Below, one piece after another: positions 47,725 through 60,132 of a stretch of DNA of 64,000 bases. The position numbers were made by a program, and so were the translations under genes. Location of the stretch: positions 16,059,501-16,123,500 of the forward strand of contig CANTUQ010000058.1 in NCBI GenBank assembly GCA_947683425.1, given 5' to 3'. Under the pieces are notes generated by a model. That model ran no database searches and was not told the origin of the DNA. It saw only the letters and a program-made list of their open reading frames with translations. Origin of the DNA: Excoecaria cochinchinensis. Lineage: Eukaryota; Streptophyta; Magnoliopsida; Malpighiales; Euphorbiaceae. The first letter of the stretch is position 1; each line of letters begins with the position of its first letter.

Positions 47725-47732
47725 TATAAATA
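47725..47732 (+). promoter_or_regulatory. TATA box of peroxidase gene 2
   Basis: TATAAATA, 139 bp before the chosen ATG and 103 bp before the first in-frame ATG; a CAAT motif lies at about 47709. Confidence 0.7.
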
Positions 47733-47870
47733 GGATCTCTTAGAGCACAACCAAGCACATACTGAGCAAATCAGCCTAATAATTCATTTTTGTCTTATTG
47801 CTCTTGGGCAAAGCCTATAATTAGTTCATTAGTAATGAGCAGTTTTCAATATTCTTCTTCGGAATTAAGT

Positions 47871-49540
47871 ATGGCCAAATTCAAATTCCAAATATGGTTT
47901 GCAATATTTTTGTTGGGTGCCGGAATTGGGTCAGCTCAATTATCTCCTACTTTCTATGCAAAAACATGCCCTAATGCCCTTTCCACCATTAGGTCAGCTG
48001 TTAGCGCTGCTGTGTCCAGTGAAGCTCGCATGGGGGCTTCTTTGCTTCGTCTTCATTTTCACGACTGTTTTGTCAATGCAAGTCATTTCGCTCTTTTAAT
48101 TTTTTTTTTTTTTTGGCTTGCGTATTGCCGCATTCATTGCATTTATAAAATCGACTACATACTTCTTTTTTCTTTTTTTTTTTTCTTAAAATTAATTTTT
48201 AGAATACATGCGTTGCATTCTGTCATAAAGTGTTGATGAATCACATTCAGCAAACATTTTTCAAGCATTAATAGCGACTTACTTTGCTTTTCTCGTAATC
48301 AAATGATCGAACACTTACTTTATAGCTTTTTGGATATATAGAAAAATATATATAGAACAAAACGCAGCCGACATCAATGACTTTGTGAGGAATCAATTCT
48401 TTTATATATATATATATATATATTCAATTATTATTTTGCATGGGTTAACCATATTTTCTTCAACTTTGGGACCTAGGATTTCCTGCATGTGCTACAAATG
48501 AAAATGAAAGATCCTAATATATCTGCATGCATGATTGTAATAATTAAAAACTGATAATCAATAGAAGGTATAAGCCATTAATATTCTTAATGCCACTGAT
48601 TAATAAAATTATATTATTTTAACTTGTATATAATAAAACAGGGATGCGATGGATCAGTATTGTTAGACGGAGCATCAACTGAGAAAACGGCACCAGCCAA
48701 CAATAATTCCTTAAGAGGATTTGAAGTTGTCGATTCAATTAAATCCAAATTGGAGACTGCTTGTCCTGGTGTGGTATCCTGTGCAGATATCTTAGCTGTT
48801 GCTGCTCGAGACTCTGTTGTTGCTGTATGAACAAATATTAATTAATTTTCTCATCGTTAATTATTTAATTAAGTAAACCATCATATAATCTTGTATTAAT
48901 TTATTTCAGTTGGGTGGAGCTAGTTGGACTGTTCAATTAGGCAGAAGAGATTCAGCCACACCCGGTAGTGATGTTAATGACATACCTTCACCATTCTCAG
49001 ATCTTAGTGTTCTTCTCTCTGATTTCTCCAAAAAAGGTCTCAATGCTCAAGAAATGGTCGCTCTCTCAGGTAATTAACTCAAAATTCGAAATCTTTAATT
49101 GGGTTCAGATTCGAACACGAGATCTCACAGTGTTTAATAATTGTATGTATGTAGGAGCTCACACAATTGGGCAAGCAAGGTGCATAGTGTTTAGAAACCG
49201 AATATACAATGAAACAAACATAGATGCAACATTTGCAACATCATTAAAAGGGAATTGTCCATCAACTGGAGGAGATAATAATCTTGCTAATCTTGATGTT
49301 AGTACCCCAAAGGTTTTTGACAATGCTTATTTCAAAGATTTGGTGGGGCAAAAGGGACTTTTACATTCTGATCAGCAACTCTTTAATGGAGGTTCCACAG
49401 ATGCTCAAGTCACAACTTATAGCAATAATCCTAAAACTTTCAGTACTGATTTCGGTAATGCAATGGTGAAGATGGGAAACCTTAGCCCTCTTACTGGCAC
49501 TAATGGACAGATCAGAACTAATTGCAGGAAAGCCAATTAA
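47871..49540 (+). CDS. Class III secretory peroxidase 2 (four exons, 311 aa)
   Basis: Exons 47871-48077, 48642-48824, 48910-49069 and 49155-49540. Start: ATG 47871 is in good context (AGTATGGCC) and gives a neat signal peptide, MAKFKFQIWFAIFLLGAGIG followed by SA, with mature Gln23 as usual in the family; an in-frame ATG at 47835 would add 12 residues. Distal Arg60/His64 and haem-ligand His186 ('GAHTIG') are intact, as are the eight cysteines. Closely resembles peroxidase 1 in exon layout and sequence ('LLHSDQQLFNGG', 'MGNLSPLTGTNGQIRTNCRK') and shares the GC donor of intron 1 (AAT|GCAAGT). Exon 3 is 6 bp shorter than in gene 1. Predicted apoplastic or vacuolar peroxidase; substrate unknown. 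Confidence 0.94.
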
Positions 49541-52500
49541 TTAAATCACAGTAAAAAAAATTGCTGTTTCTTTTTGTCTCATTAATTATCTCTCTTTGGA
49601 ATAATATCAATCCGTATGTAGCAAGTGTGTTCTAAGCAAAAGTTAAGAAAAATTAATATTAATGTTTATGTCGCAAGTGACTGTCTTAACTCTTTATGTC
49701 CGTTGCTATTTTTATTTTTGTGGTCCAATACATAAATTAAATCTATTACCTGGAATTCTATTCCGACTTTTGAATGTCAATTTATCCTTTTAACATGTTA
49801 CAGTAAATCCAATATAATAAGACATTAAAAGTCTACATCAATACATGTGTCATTCCAGTATAATTGGCTCATAAATTGAAAACGGTACACTAAGTTGAGC
49901 CATAAATGCATTTTGATCCAAATTAAATATTACTAATTTTATGTTTTAATTAAGGAGTAAAATTGACCTTTTTTCATTTCATCAATAAAAGAAATAATTA
50001 ATTATGAATTGAAAAAAAAAAAGATACATATGTACAGCTATACATTAATTATTCAAAAATAAGTCTGTAAATGGTGCATATTTCAATTAAGAAAATATCA
50101 CAAATATATTTTTGAGAAGACATTATAGCCGATTGTTAGCTTAAATTTAAAGGGTAGGTTTTAGTCTCGAGTATTTCCATTCTTTCCCTAATCCCTTTAT
50201 TCAAAAAAAAAAAATATAAGGAATACAAATACTCTTAAAAGAAATGAAACGAGATTGAAAAAAAAAAAAAAATCAAATATGTCTAAATTGGAGGCCGCCA
50301 AGCATAATAAGAATTTTGAGGAAATTACATGGACCTAAATGGTTATGCAACCTGCGAAGATTAATAATTTTTTGGGCCACAATTAGCTATGGAATCAAGG
50401 CCCAAGGTTGTGTTTCAATTTCGGGCTCTAAAGTTGATTAGGCCCAGATTTCTCAATTTTTTTAAAAGGAAAAATATAAAACTAAGTAATCTAATACAGA
50501 GTCGATTACGTATCAGAGATCAGGCATTTGTAAATTAATGTAATAATTCACACTCACCAAATTAATTACCCAATTATTTCGTAATATTTATCATAAAACA
50601 ATAATATTTTATTTGTCTTGATAGAAATGATGGAGAAAAGAAAAGAATTGAACTTAAAATATAATTCTATTTATTTGTTTGGATATTGATAAAGTTGAGA
50701 AAGGAAATATAATTTTTCAAGAGAATTATCATTTCCTAATTGCTTCATAATTAATGGCAAAATTAATTTTCCATCTAAATAGTGAGAAAGAAGGAAAATG
50801 AATAGATGGCAACAAGTCATGTCATAAATGTGTAAAAATTTTATGAATCATAAATAGATTTAATCAGATAATTTTGATGGATACATTAACGAATTTTAAT
50901 AAAAAAAAATATGAATCATATGAATTTGATTTTGCAAATATGGTCAAAATTTGACAGATCTAATTATAAAATAAGTAAAATATCTATTATTTCTTCATTT
51001 ATAATTATATAATTGAAAAATTAATTTTTTTTTTCCTAAAAAAATTTACATTTTCTAAAATTATTAAGTATGGGAGTGAAATTTAATTTCTCAAAATTTA
51101 AACAAAAGAACCAAATACAATAAAGTACATTAATTTTCTTTTTTTTTCAAATTTACCTATTTCCTTCATTAAAACGATTTAAATTGTAATGAAAAAGGCA
51201 GGCATAAAAATAAAAATATGAGCAGCCTAATTAAGGAAATGACTTATTCCGCTTTCTTAGTGGTCAAGTACGTGTTCTCCGCGAGGTTTTTAACGCGGAT
51301 TTTGACATTTTAGTTTGACAAAAGTGAACAGCACAGTATGTTCTTGCATTTTGCTACATAAACTAATGCTTTGCTTAGATAAAAATCTAGAATTAGGGGA
51401 GACAAAAGATAAAAAAAAAATGAGAAAAGGAAGTAAATATGTGAATAAGAAGGATTTCATCTACCTTTGCTTGGTATGATATATAAAAAGAAAAAGAAAA
51501 AAGAATTAGAAAGGGATGCAACGTCTACAAGAATTTAAGAATTTCCGTCGCTAAAAATATAAATTAAATTTTCGTCGCAAATTTTAGCTACGGATATTAA
51601 TATCCGTCGCTATTTCGGTCATTAAAACTGGAGGAAAATCACTCCCACCATTTTTTGTGATGAATTTTTTAAACCGTCGCTAATTAGAAAGGAATTTTTT
51701 TGTCGCAAATTAGCGATGGAATTTATTCCGTCGCTAAATTTCGGTCGCGAAATTCTCATTTTGTTGTAGTGAACATGAAATAATATACTGCTTTGATTAG
51801 GAGAATAAATGAGAAAAGAAAATAAAAATGGAGAGAAAAAGGAAAAGAAATACAATATGCTTATTGGTATTTGTTTGATGCAAGTGATTTGGTATGCATC
51901 TATCGAATGTGTGTGCTTGTGAATTCTTATAAAAGTAAATTTTTCATCTAATGGTGTACATAGACTATATAATAACTACTACTCTGACCGCTGAGATAAG
52001 CCCCAATACTAAACAGCTATTATCATTATTATTTGAAATAGGTATTGTTTTTATTTTTTACGATCATATCTTTATTTTGTAACCAAATTGAAAATATGCA
52101 GTTTCCTTTTTGCATCTACGTGAAGCAAGGGAAACTGGCATTCTCTCCATATATATCAATTTACTCCATAATCCTATTTTAGTCATTCCAGAACGGAAGG
52201 TGGCTTGTGAAAGGCTGAAAAGTATAGCAACAAAATTGGTATTTAATTTTTTATTTATCGTATTTTTAAGAGTTGTTTCCAGTAGTAGCATAAAAATATA
52301 ATCAAGTAAATGAAGTGGTTCCTTTTTTGATAATTGTGAGCGACAATTACTAATATTTTTTTATTGTTGATTTAAATATTTATATACAATAATGTATTTA
52401 AATATAATGTATTTTTTTTTATTGTTTATATATATATATATATATGTATAGTTATGGTTGACTTTGTGGATAAAAATACGTATTTCCAAATTTGAAACAA

Positions 52501-53149
52501 GCAATGTATTTATAATAAGAAACGGCTACCAAATACATTATTTATCAAACTATCAAGTGCTCCTGAAAACGCGTTGACTATATCAATACATGATAATGTA
52601 TCATTGTTAGAATTAGTACATTTTATCGATTAAATTGCCCCAGCAGCTCAACCACTCTGATTACATTTGGAAAATACTTCTTCAAACTTTACATTTCTAA
52701 TTATTTTTCCGCTCTCCATTCATTGCTGCATTTTTGGTTAAAACTATAGTGAATCATATATATATATATATATATATATAACCTAATTGCCGATAATTAC
52801 AAATACCAACAGAAGAACTTAAAATCTAAACTTTTTAATAAAAGAAAATAAAAAGCAAGAATTCAAATTCATTACTTTATAATTTATTGAAATCAGTATT
52901 TATTGTTGGACAAAACTTTCCATATTTTTAATAAGCCAAATTATGTTGTTTTATTCGCACCATTAATTATAGCATGCAATTAAGATTATGCAAATATTAA
53001 CAAGTGAAATTAGACAGCCTGTGCATGACTAAATCAAATATATATATATATACTTTTCTTAATGATTTTAATTATATGGACACGTTCCTTAGTTTTCTTG
53101 CTTGTATGTGCAAACTAGTTGGCCGAGTCTAATACACCCCATCCTCATC
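49541..53149. other. Intergenic region between peroxidase genes 2 and 3
   Basis: 3.6 kb of AT-rich sequence without a recognisable gene. The one defined item is a short CACTA derivative (51523-51771). A 63-codon frame at 52110-52301 has no recognisable domain. Confidence 0.5.
51523..51771. mobile_element. Short CACTA deletion derivative (MITE-like, 249 bp)
   Basis: Left end GTCTACAAGAATTT (two changes from CACTACAAGAA) and right end (inverted) CACTACAACAAAATG, packed with TCCGTCGCTA/TAGCGACGG-type motifs, with a 3-bp duplication AAC (51520-51522 and 51772-51774). Only the two subterminal zones remain. Its motif type is the GCGACGG class of CACTA-1 and CACTA-3. Confidence 0.82.
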
Positions 53150-53157
53150 TATAAATA
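53150..53157 (+). promoter_or_regulatory. TATA box of peroxidase gene 3
   Basis: TATAAATA, 60 bp before ATG 53217. It overlaps the upstream in-frame ATG at 53157, which argues against that ATG being used. Confidence 0.75.
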
Positions 53158-53216
53158 TGAACTTCAAAACTCGGAGGTATCAACAAAATCAACTAAGGTC
53201 TATAGTGAAATTCAAA

Positions 53217-54361
53217 ATGGGTTCGATTGGCATTTCCTCTCATCATTATGTCTTCCTTATATTGGCTCTTGCTAATGTAGCTTCTTCTTCATCTCCACTT
53301 TCTCCTTATTACTATGAGTATGCATGTCCCAAAGCTTTGCCAACTATCAAGCGAGTGGTGGAGGCTGCAATTACGAATGAAGCACGCATGGGTGCTTCTT
53401 TATTGCGCCTTCATTTCCATGACTGTTTTGTCAATGTACGTTCCCATTTTTCTTCCCTTTTCTTGTATCATTTGCTACAATTAAGTTAAGTTAAATTGAA
53501 TTATCTTTATTGTATAATTAACAGGGTTGCGATGCTTCAATACTTTTGGATGAATCACCCACAATTCAAAGTGAAAAATTTTCACTTGCAAACAATAACT
53601 CAGCGAGAGGATTTGAGGTGATAGATCGAATAAAGCAAGAAGTGGACAAAGCATGTGGGCGTCCAGTGGTTTCCTGTGCAGACATTTTAGCCGTAGCAGC
53701 TCGCGATTCTGTTGTTGCGGTATATTTTCCTTGCACAGACAAACATCTAACCTTAAATAATGTAAAAGTATAATATTAATGTAAGAAATTAATTAAAACC
53801 GTGCAGCTAGGGGGACCCACATGGGCAGTTCAACTAGGAAGAAGAGACTCAACAACAGCAAGCAGAGCACAAGCAGACAGTGACATCCCATCACCATTTA
53901 TGAACCTTTCTCAACTTATTAACAACTTCAAAAAACAAGGCCTTAACGTGAAGGACTTAGTTGCACTTTCTGGTGGCCATACTTTAGGGTTTGCCCAATG
54001 TCGTACCTTCAGAGCCAGAATCTACAATGGAACAAATATCGATCCTAAATTTGCAAAAGAGCTTAGAAAAATTTGCCCACAAACATTTAATGTTGGCGAT
54101 TCAAATCTTGCACCTTTGGACCCAACTCCTGCGAAATTTGATGTTGCTTACTTCACCAACTTGGTTAAGAGAAAAGGGCTTCTTACTTCTGATCAACAGC
54201 TTTTTGTTGGTGGGTCAACTAATGAATTAGTGAAAAGCTATGGATCAAATGCCAGAGCTTTCTCTGATGATTTTGTTCAGTCTATGATTAAGATGGGGAG
54301 CATTAAACCTTTAACTGGAAAGCAAGGCCAAATTCGGGGCAATTGCCGGAAGGTGAACTAG
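53217..54361 (+). CDS. Class III secretory peroxidase 3 (three exons, 322 aa; intron 3 lost)
   Basis: Exons 53217-53435, 53525-53719 and 53807-54361. ATG 53217 (AAAATGG) is chosen over 53157, which lies in the TATA box. Signal peptide about residues 1-24 ('YVFLILALANVASSSS'). Distal Arg64/His68 in 'RLHFHDCFVN' and haem-ligand His196 in 'GGHTLG' are intact, as are all eight cysteines. Exon 2 is 195 bp rather than 183 bp because of an insertion after 'LLDE' ('SPTIQSEKFS'), and intron 1 has a normal GT donor. What are exons 3 and 4 in genes 1 and 2 are one continuous exon here. It is the most diverged of the tandem trio. AATAAA at about 54371 may be the polyadenylation signal. Role as for class III peroxidases; substrate unknown. 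Confidence 0.94.
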
Positions 54362-57300
54362 TGTGACTACAATAAATAAATTGTTTATTTAAGTTTATGA
54401 GCAAAGTCTATTATACTGCGAATTGTGTGATCTGATTTGGTTTATAATTCAATATTTGTACCTACAGTTATCTATTTCTATTTTTTGTTACAAGGATTCG
54501 TATTCCTTTTACATTTTTAAATTTTTTAATAATAATAAATAAACAAGTTTGTGCCTAATCGTATAATACCAGCTTTCTTTTAGTTGATAAATATTCAAGA
54601 AGAAAACTATATATAGTTTGGAGTTTTCTTATGTAAGTCAAATTAACGTTAAATTAATAAATAATTAACTTGATAATCACGTTATTTATTATTCTATTTT
54701 TTTTTAAATACAATGATGAGCACTTTTATTCATAAGCAGTTATAATTAGAACCTAAATGTTAATTCAAATTCATTTAATATTTGGTACACAGTTTTTTTT
54801 TTTTTCTTTGTGACCATGTAAATTGGTTTTTTGTATTCCCAATTGTTTAGACTTCCTCTTTACTTTGGTATGCATATATATAAATGATAATTGAACAGAG
54901 ATTAGAGGGAAAAAAAAAAAAAAGACATATAACTGCTTCTCTCTTATTTTCTATTAATAGAAGAAGAAAAGGAAAATTACAGAGATGTTCTTTTCCATAC
55001 AAGCTAACACATAAAACTCACAATCTAATTACTAAAATACCACTGCCACTGCTACTCATATTCTCACAAATAATCCCACAGAATGTTGTAAAATTCATTT
55101 ACTATTCTACCTTTTGTGTTTCAAAGAAAAAAAAATAATAAAAAAAAGCAATAGGAATTTCAATCCCATCAAACAATTCTTTCGGCAAAAAAAGATTCAT
55201 TCAGCACTACCCCTTATCTCAGTTAATTTCACTCTTATAGATTTATAATATGCTCATTAAAAATAAAAAAATTCTTCCAGCAAAGATATTTTATCTATTT
55301 AAATTAACATTATAACCAAAATCATTTTACTTATAGCAAATTTATTCATAACAATTCATATTAGTTCGAATCATAATTACACATATGAAATATTATAAAA
55401 AATTTCACGTCGCATAATTTAAAATATTTTAAATTAGCGTGATTTGATATATTAGTAGTTTAATAGTGGAATTATAATTATTTGCCCAAACTAATTTTAA
55501 TTATAATGTTTACGCAGTTAGTAACTTTCACAGATGAAAAACGAGTTGGGTCTTCTTTTATATTATAAATTTCAATTGTCGCTGTCAGCAAATTAGGTGA
55601 ATCTGTGAGGAAGTGGCTGACCAAGTGTTTGTGGATCTTATTAACTTAGAACCCAAGAATCAATTCCGTATGGTCTTATGATCCACAGCTATATATTACC
55701 CAAACACTATTTTAGTATATCCGAAACTTCTAATTATCTTCGTTTTCTTGACCCCCACAAAGCTTCTCTCTAACATTAATTATCTGCCAATAATTTTGAC
55801 CATGCATTGGCCAATAAGACTCTGTACATTCAATCATCCATTAAACTCTCGTAGTATCCATAATTATATGAGGAGGTATATAACGGAGCTAAGATTTTTT
55901 ATTAAAAGGGGCAAATATGGTTAAAATTTATATTAAATGGGACAAATAGTTAAAATTAAAGAGATAAATTATGTGGATCTGTCCGGGTTAGACTTGGGAT
56001 AAAATTATCTCTTTGCTAAAATAATTTTTTTTATATAGAAAAATGAGAATGAAAATTCGAACTCACTGAAATGTCTTATTAAAAATTTTGCTTACATAAA
56101 TTAATCAACATAACAAATGTTTTCTTTAGTAATCATAAAATTAAAGGCTTCATACATAAGCACGCTATGGTATTTGTCAATATAATCTCCTAAGAAGGTG
56201 AAATATTATTCATATAAAATAAAGTTTAGTAATATTTGTTAGGCGAAAAGGGCCTATTCTAATGGATTCAGTATCTAAAACTAAAAGGATTGCTTGTGCT
56301 CATTTGTGTGTTTCTAACTCTGATTAACTAAAAGCCCACATGAGTTGGGCTACTTCAAAAAGAAAAATCGATCCCCTCATTTAATGGGCCAAAGGAATTT
56401 TTTTTTTTTTAAATTTGGTGTAATATATCAGTTCAATGGAATGTAATACGGTAATATTTAAATACAATTTACACGTGTATAAACCGTTTGATCATATGCT
56501 CGTATGATCTTAGAATGCGAATTTCTCATAACACTCAATTCAATGACTTTTTGACAGATAAATAAAAGAACTAAAAAAAAAAAGCAAAATTTACGTGGTA
56601 ATTACTCCATGCGTTTCTTAATAATTGTCATTTTTTATAAAATTTCATAATTCATTTTACATATCATTTTTAAACTTTCGATACAATATTAATTTTTTTT
56701 TTAATTTTTAATACGATATTAATTTTATATTAAATTTTTTAATATTATTCAACCAATTATATTTATATTATAATTTTTAAAATAATAAAAATAAGGATAA
56801 TTTAATTATTATTTATAATATTTAATTCTAAATTTAGATATAATTAATATTTATTAATACTAGTAAAAATAATAAAAGCGACAGATATTAAGTAACGGAT
56901 AGAATATTTTTTATTTATTTATTTTTTTTATGTATTAACACATTATTAGTTTGCTGATTAAGCACCTACAATAATTCTGGCTCTTAGCCATGGGGCAATG
57001 GAAACCGATCTCTATGTCCATTCGCCACGTACAACCAACTCGACAGAAAAAAAAATTAGAAAAAGGCGGTCCCTTCTAGATCAGACACGTATGCTGAAAA
57101 TTAGAGCCAGAGGAGTCAAATCCCCTGTTTTGTGTTGGCTGTTTAGTATGCTATCAAATGATGATTCGTAGTATTAGCGTAATAAAAACTTAAAACCTTG
57201 TGCGCAGGAGTAACCTACAATGCCTGTTTGCCCATTGGAAAACCACCATTCATCGCACAATTCAATACCAAACACCCAAGAATTTTGAAGATTATTCATG

Positions 57301-57362
57301 GATATTTATACAAGGAGATTTATGAGCTACCTCACACTTAACCAGAATTCACTTCCGTCATT
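54362..57362. other. Intergenic region between peroxidase 3 and the aminotransferase
   Basis: 3 kb, AT-rich, no recognisable gene. A Stowaway-like inverted repeat lies at 56604-56901. The promoter of the aminotransferase should lie at the right end; no clear TATA box was found. Confidence 0.5.
56604..56901. mobile_element. Degenerate Stowaway-like MITE
   Basis: The left end (ACTCCATGCGTTTCTTAATA...) and the complement of the right end (CTATCCGTTACTTAATAT...) resemble each other and the CTCC(C)TCCGT terminus of plant Stowaway elements. Internal sequence is very AT-rich. Ends are mutated and the TA duplication is unclear. Confidence 0.45.
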
Positions 57363-60132
57363 ATGTGGAGAGATCACTTGATAAGAGGATCAAGATGCTT
57401 GTTTTCAACCTCGTCAAGGGCCATTCAATGGTGGGACCATGTGGGTATCGCTCCTAAAGATCCCATCACCAGTGTTACTGAGGCTTTTCTTGCTGATTCT
57501 GCTCCTACCAAGATCAATCTTGGAGTGGTATTTCTCTTTCTTTTCTGGATAACGCTGTTTATTTATGTAAAAGGGTTATGTGTGTTTGATTTTGTAGTTC
57601 AAATTTATAGGGAGCTTACAGGGATGATGAGGGCAAACCTGTGATACTGCAATGTGTTAGGGAGGCTGAGTCAAAGATCGCCGGCTCCGAGTTCTTGTGA
57701 GTTTTTTTTTTTAATTTAAATTTCGCATCGCTTCCCAATAAATGTGGATTAATTGAGTGCAATTGTGGAATTTTCTTCCAGAAATTATATGAATCATGAC
57801 AATGTTAACATTGTGTGCTTACAATTGAACCCCTCAAATTATAATTTTATATTTAGTAGTAGAAGGAACGTAACATTGGGTAAAAAGACAGTTGGGGAAT
57901 GATAATGCTCAAATGTTTATAAATATAATTTCCACAATTTTAAGTTTTGTGTTTTATGCACTTTTTATTTGGGAATTAACCTATTAAGCAGAAACCGTTT
58001 CCTTTGCCAACAACAGTGTCCCTCATTCATCTCTCTCCCTGTGCTTCAAGTTTATGTTAGTATAACCAACTTTGAAGTGGGTTTGGCAGGGAGTCTATTT
58101 CTTCAGCTGTGAGTTCAAAATTGGTCAAGGAGAGTGTTAAACTGGTTTATGGTAAGAATTCAGATGTTGTAAAGGAAGGGAGGTTTGCAGGAGTTCAGGC
58201 ACTCTCAGGAACTGGTGCTTGTCGCCTCTTTGCTGAGTTCCAGAGGCGCTTCTATCCTCATTCTCGAATATACTTGCCTGATCCTACCTGGTCAAAGTAT
58301 GTCTATTTCACATCCTTTTTAGTTTTTCTTTTTTCATATTGTAGATATAGGCATTCAAATTCACTTGAAAACATGTTTCACTCCTAAAAAGAAAGGAGCT
58401 AATTGCTAATTTAGAAGCACATTTTATATATATAAACTAATGTATATTTCAATTAATATATGTGTTCCATCTCTAAGAATAAAATTGACTTTATTTTTTT
58501 TGGCAATGCACAGCCACCATAATATATGGAGAGATGCTTATGTTGCAACAAGTACTTTTCACTACTACCATCCTGATTCAAAGGGTTTGAACTTTACTGC
58601 TCTTTTGAATGATGTCAAGGTATATCATTATACAAGAATTTCTGACGCATGTTTTTTTCTTTCCTAGAGTAGTTATCCAGCAGTAACAACTGTATAACAC
58701 ACTAGTTCAGGGTGCCGAATCAATAATTTATTTTCATGCTGAGTTACTAGAAACACTGTAGATTAATAATTCTTGTAAACTATCGACCACATGCAATTTT
58801 TTTTAAAAAAATTTTGTTTGGTTTCTTATGTTTGATGGCTACTGTAGAATGCTCCAGATGGTTCCTTTTTCCTGCTTCACCCTTGTGCTCACAACCCTAC
58901 TGGGGTTGACCCTGCTGAAGAACAGTGGAGAGAAATTTCATATCAATTCAAGGTAATTATAATATAGGTCACAGGATACGACATTGCCAAAAATTACTAG
59001 TATCATCTCAAGTCTTACTTAATTGAGTTGGTAGGTAAAAAATCATTTCCCCTTTTTCGACATGGCTTATCAAGGTTTTGCAAGTGGAGATCTTGACAGG
59101 GATGCTCAGTCCATCCGTATTTTTCTTGATGATGGACATTTAATAGGCTGCGCCCAGTCCTTCGCGAAGAACATGGGATTATATGGACATCGAGTGGGTT
59201 GCCTCAGGTAGGCAGTTAATACCTTTCTTTTTTTCGATTGCCTGTGTCTGTGTGGGTTACTTGTTAGGTTTAATAACTCTTTTTTAATCTTCTATATGTA
59301 GTATTCTGTGCAATGATACGAAGCAAGCAGTTGCAATTAAAAGCCAATTGCAGAAGATTGCCAGGGCTATGTATAGCAGCCCTCCTGTACATGGTATATT
59401 GCTAGTCTCGACTGTCCTGAGCGATCCAGATATAAAGGCACTTTGGGTTAAAGAGGTGAAGGTAACATAAATTCTATCGTAATATCCTTTTCTTTCTGTT
59501 TTTTTCTTTCTGTACATGGACTTTGATAATCTGATAAGCCTTTTAATCATACCTGCAACAAAAGGGTATGGCTGATCGCATACAAAGAATGCGGACTAAT
59601 CTGCTTGAAAGCCTCTATCAGTTAGGCTCTCCACTCAATTGGGAACACATAACTAACCAGGTTAGTAGTTTACTGTTGATATTCAAGTCATAATGCTATG
59701 AGCGCACTGGACTATAATAGTAAAAAAAGCTGAAAGCTTATTTTGTTAATGTCAGCAATTAGTTTTAAATTTAGTTCTCAGATTATACAATACTGCAGGT
59801 TGGAATGTTCTGCTTCTCTGGCTTAACTCCTGAACAGGTCAATCGGCTAATAAAAGAATACCATATATACATGACTCCTGATGGACGGATAAGGTAAAGT
59901 TCAACTAAAAACATGGCCGCATGTAGTCTGAAAAGTTAAGATATATTTGTTTAACTTTTGTGTTTTATTGGTGAATTTGACATATTCTAAACTATGACTT
60001 AATGTGGAGATGTGCAGCATGGCCGGTGTTACTACAGGAAATGTAAATTATTTAGCGAAGGCAATACATGAAGTCACCAAATATGGTGAGAATATGTATT
60101 CATTTCAGCAGTCTTCATCAGCTTGTTTGTAA
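57363..60132 (+). CDS. Aspartate aminotransferase, mitochondrial type (ten exons, 435 aa)
   Basis: Exons 57363-57527, 57611-57696, 58090-58296, 58514-58619, 58848-58952, 59035-59207, 59302-59461, 59565-59660, 59799-59893 and 60018-60132, all GT-AG and frame-consistent. The enzyme transfers the amino group between aspartate and 2-oxoglutarate using pyridoxal phosphate, linking N and C metabolism. The first 20 residues (MWRDHLIRGSRCLFSTSSRA) are Arg/Ser-rich with no acidic cluster at the start, as in a mitochondrial presequence. 'NLGVGAYRDD', 'LSGTG', 'HNPTGVDP' and the PLP-binding Lys268 in 'SFAKNMGLYGHRVG' are intact. Length is close to plant mitochondrial forms (about 430). The C-terminus after 'AIHEVTKYG' runs into what may be intron sequence ('ENMYSFQQ'), so the last few residues are uncertain. 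Confidence 0.93.

Noticed and set aside
47790..47870. Extended N-terminus for peroxidase 2 from 47790
   Set aside because: The codon at 47790 is TTG, not ATG; the extension lacks signal-peptide character. An ATG at 47835 is possible but 47871 fits the family better.
52110..52301. 63-codon plus-strand frame between peroxidases 2 and 3
   Set aside because: No domain, no splice support, and an overlapping minus-strand frame of the same length.
53157..53216. Upstream in-frame ATG of peroxidase 3
   Set aside because: It overlaps the TATAAATA box, so it would lie upstream of the transcription start.
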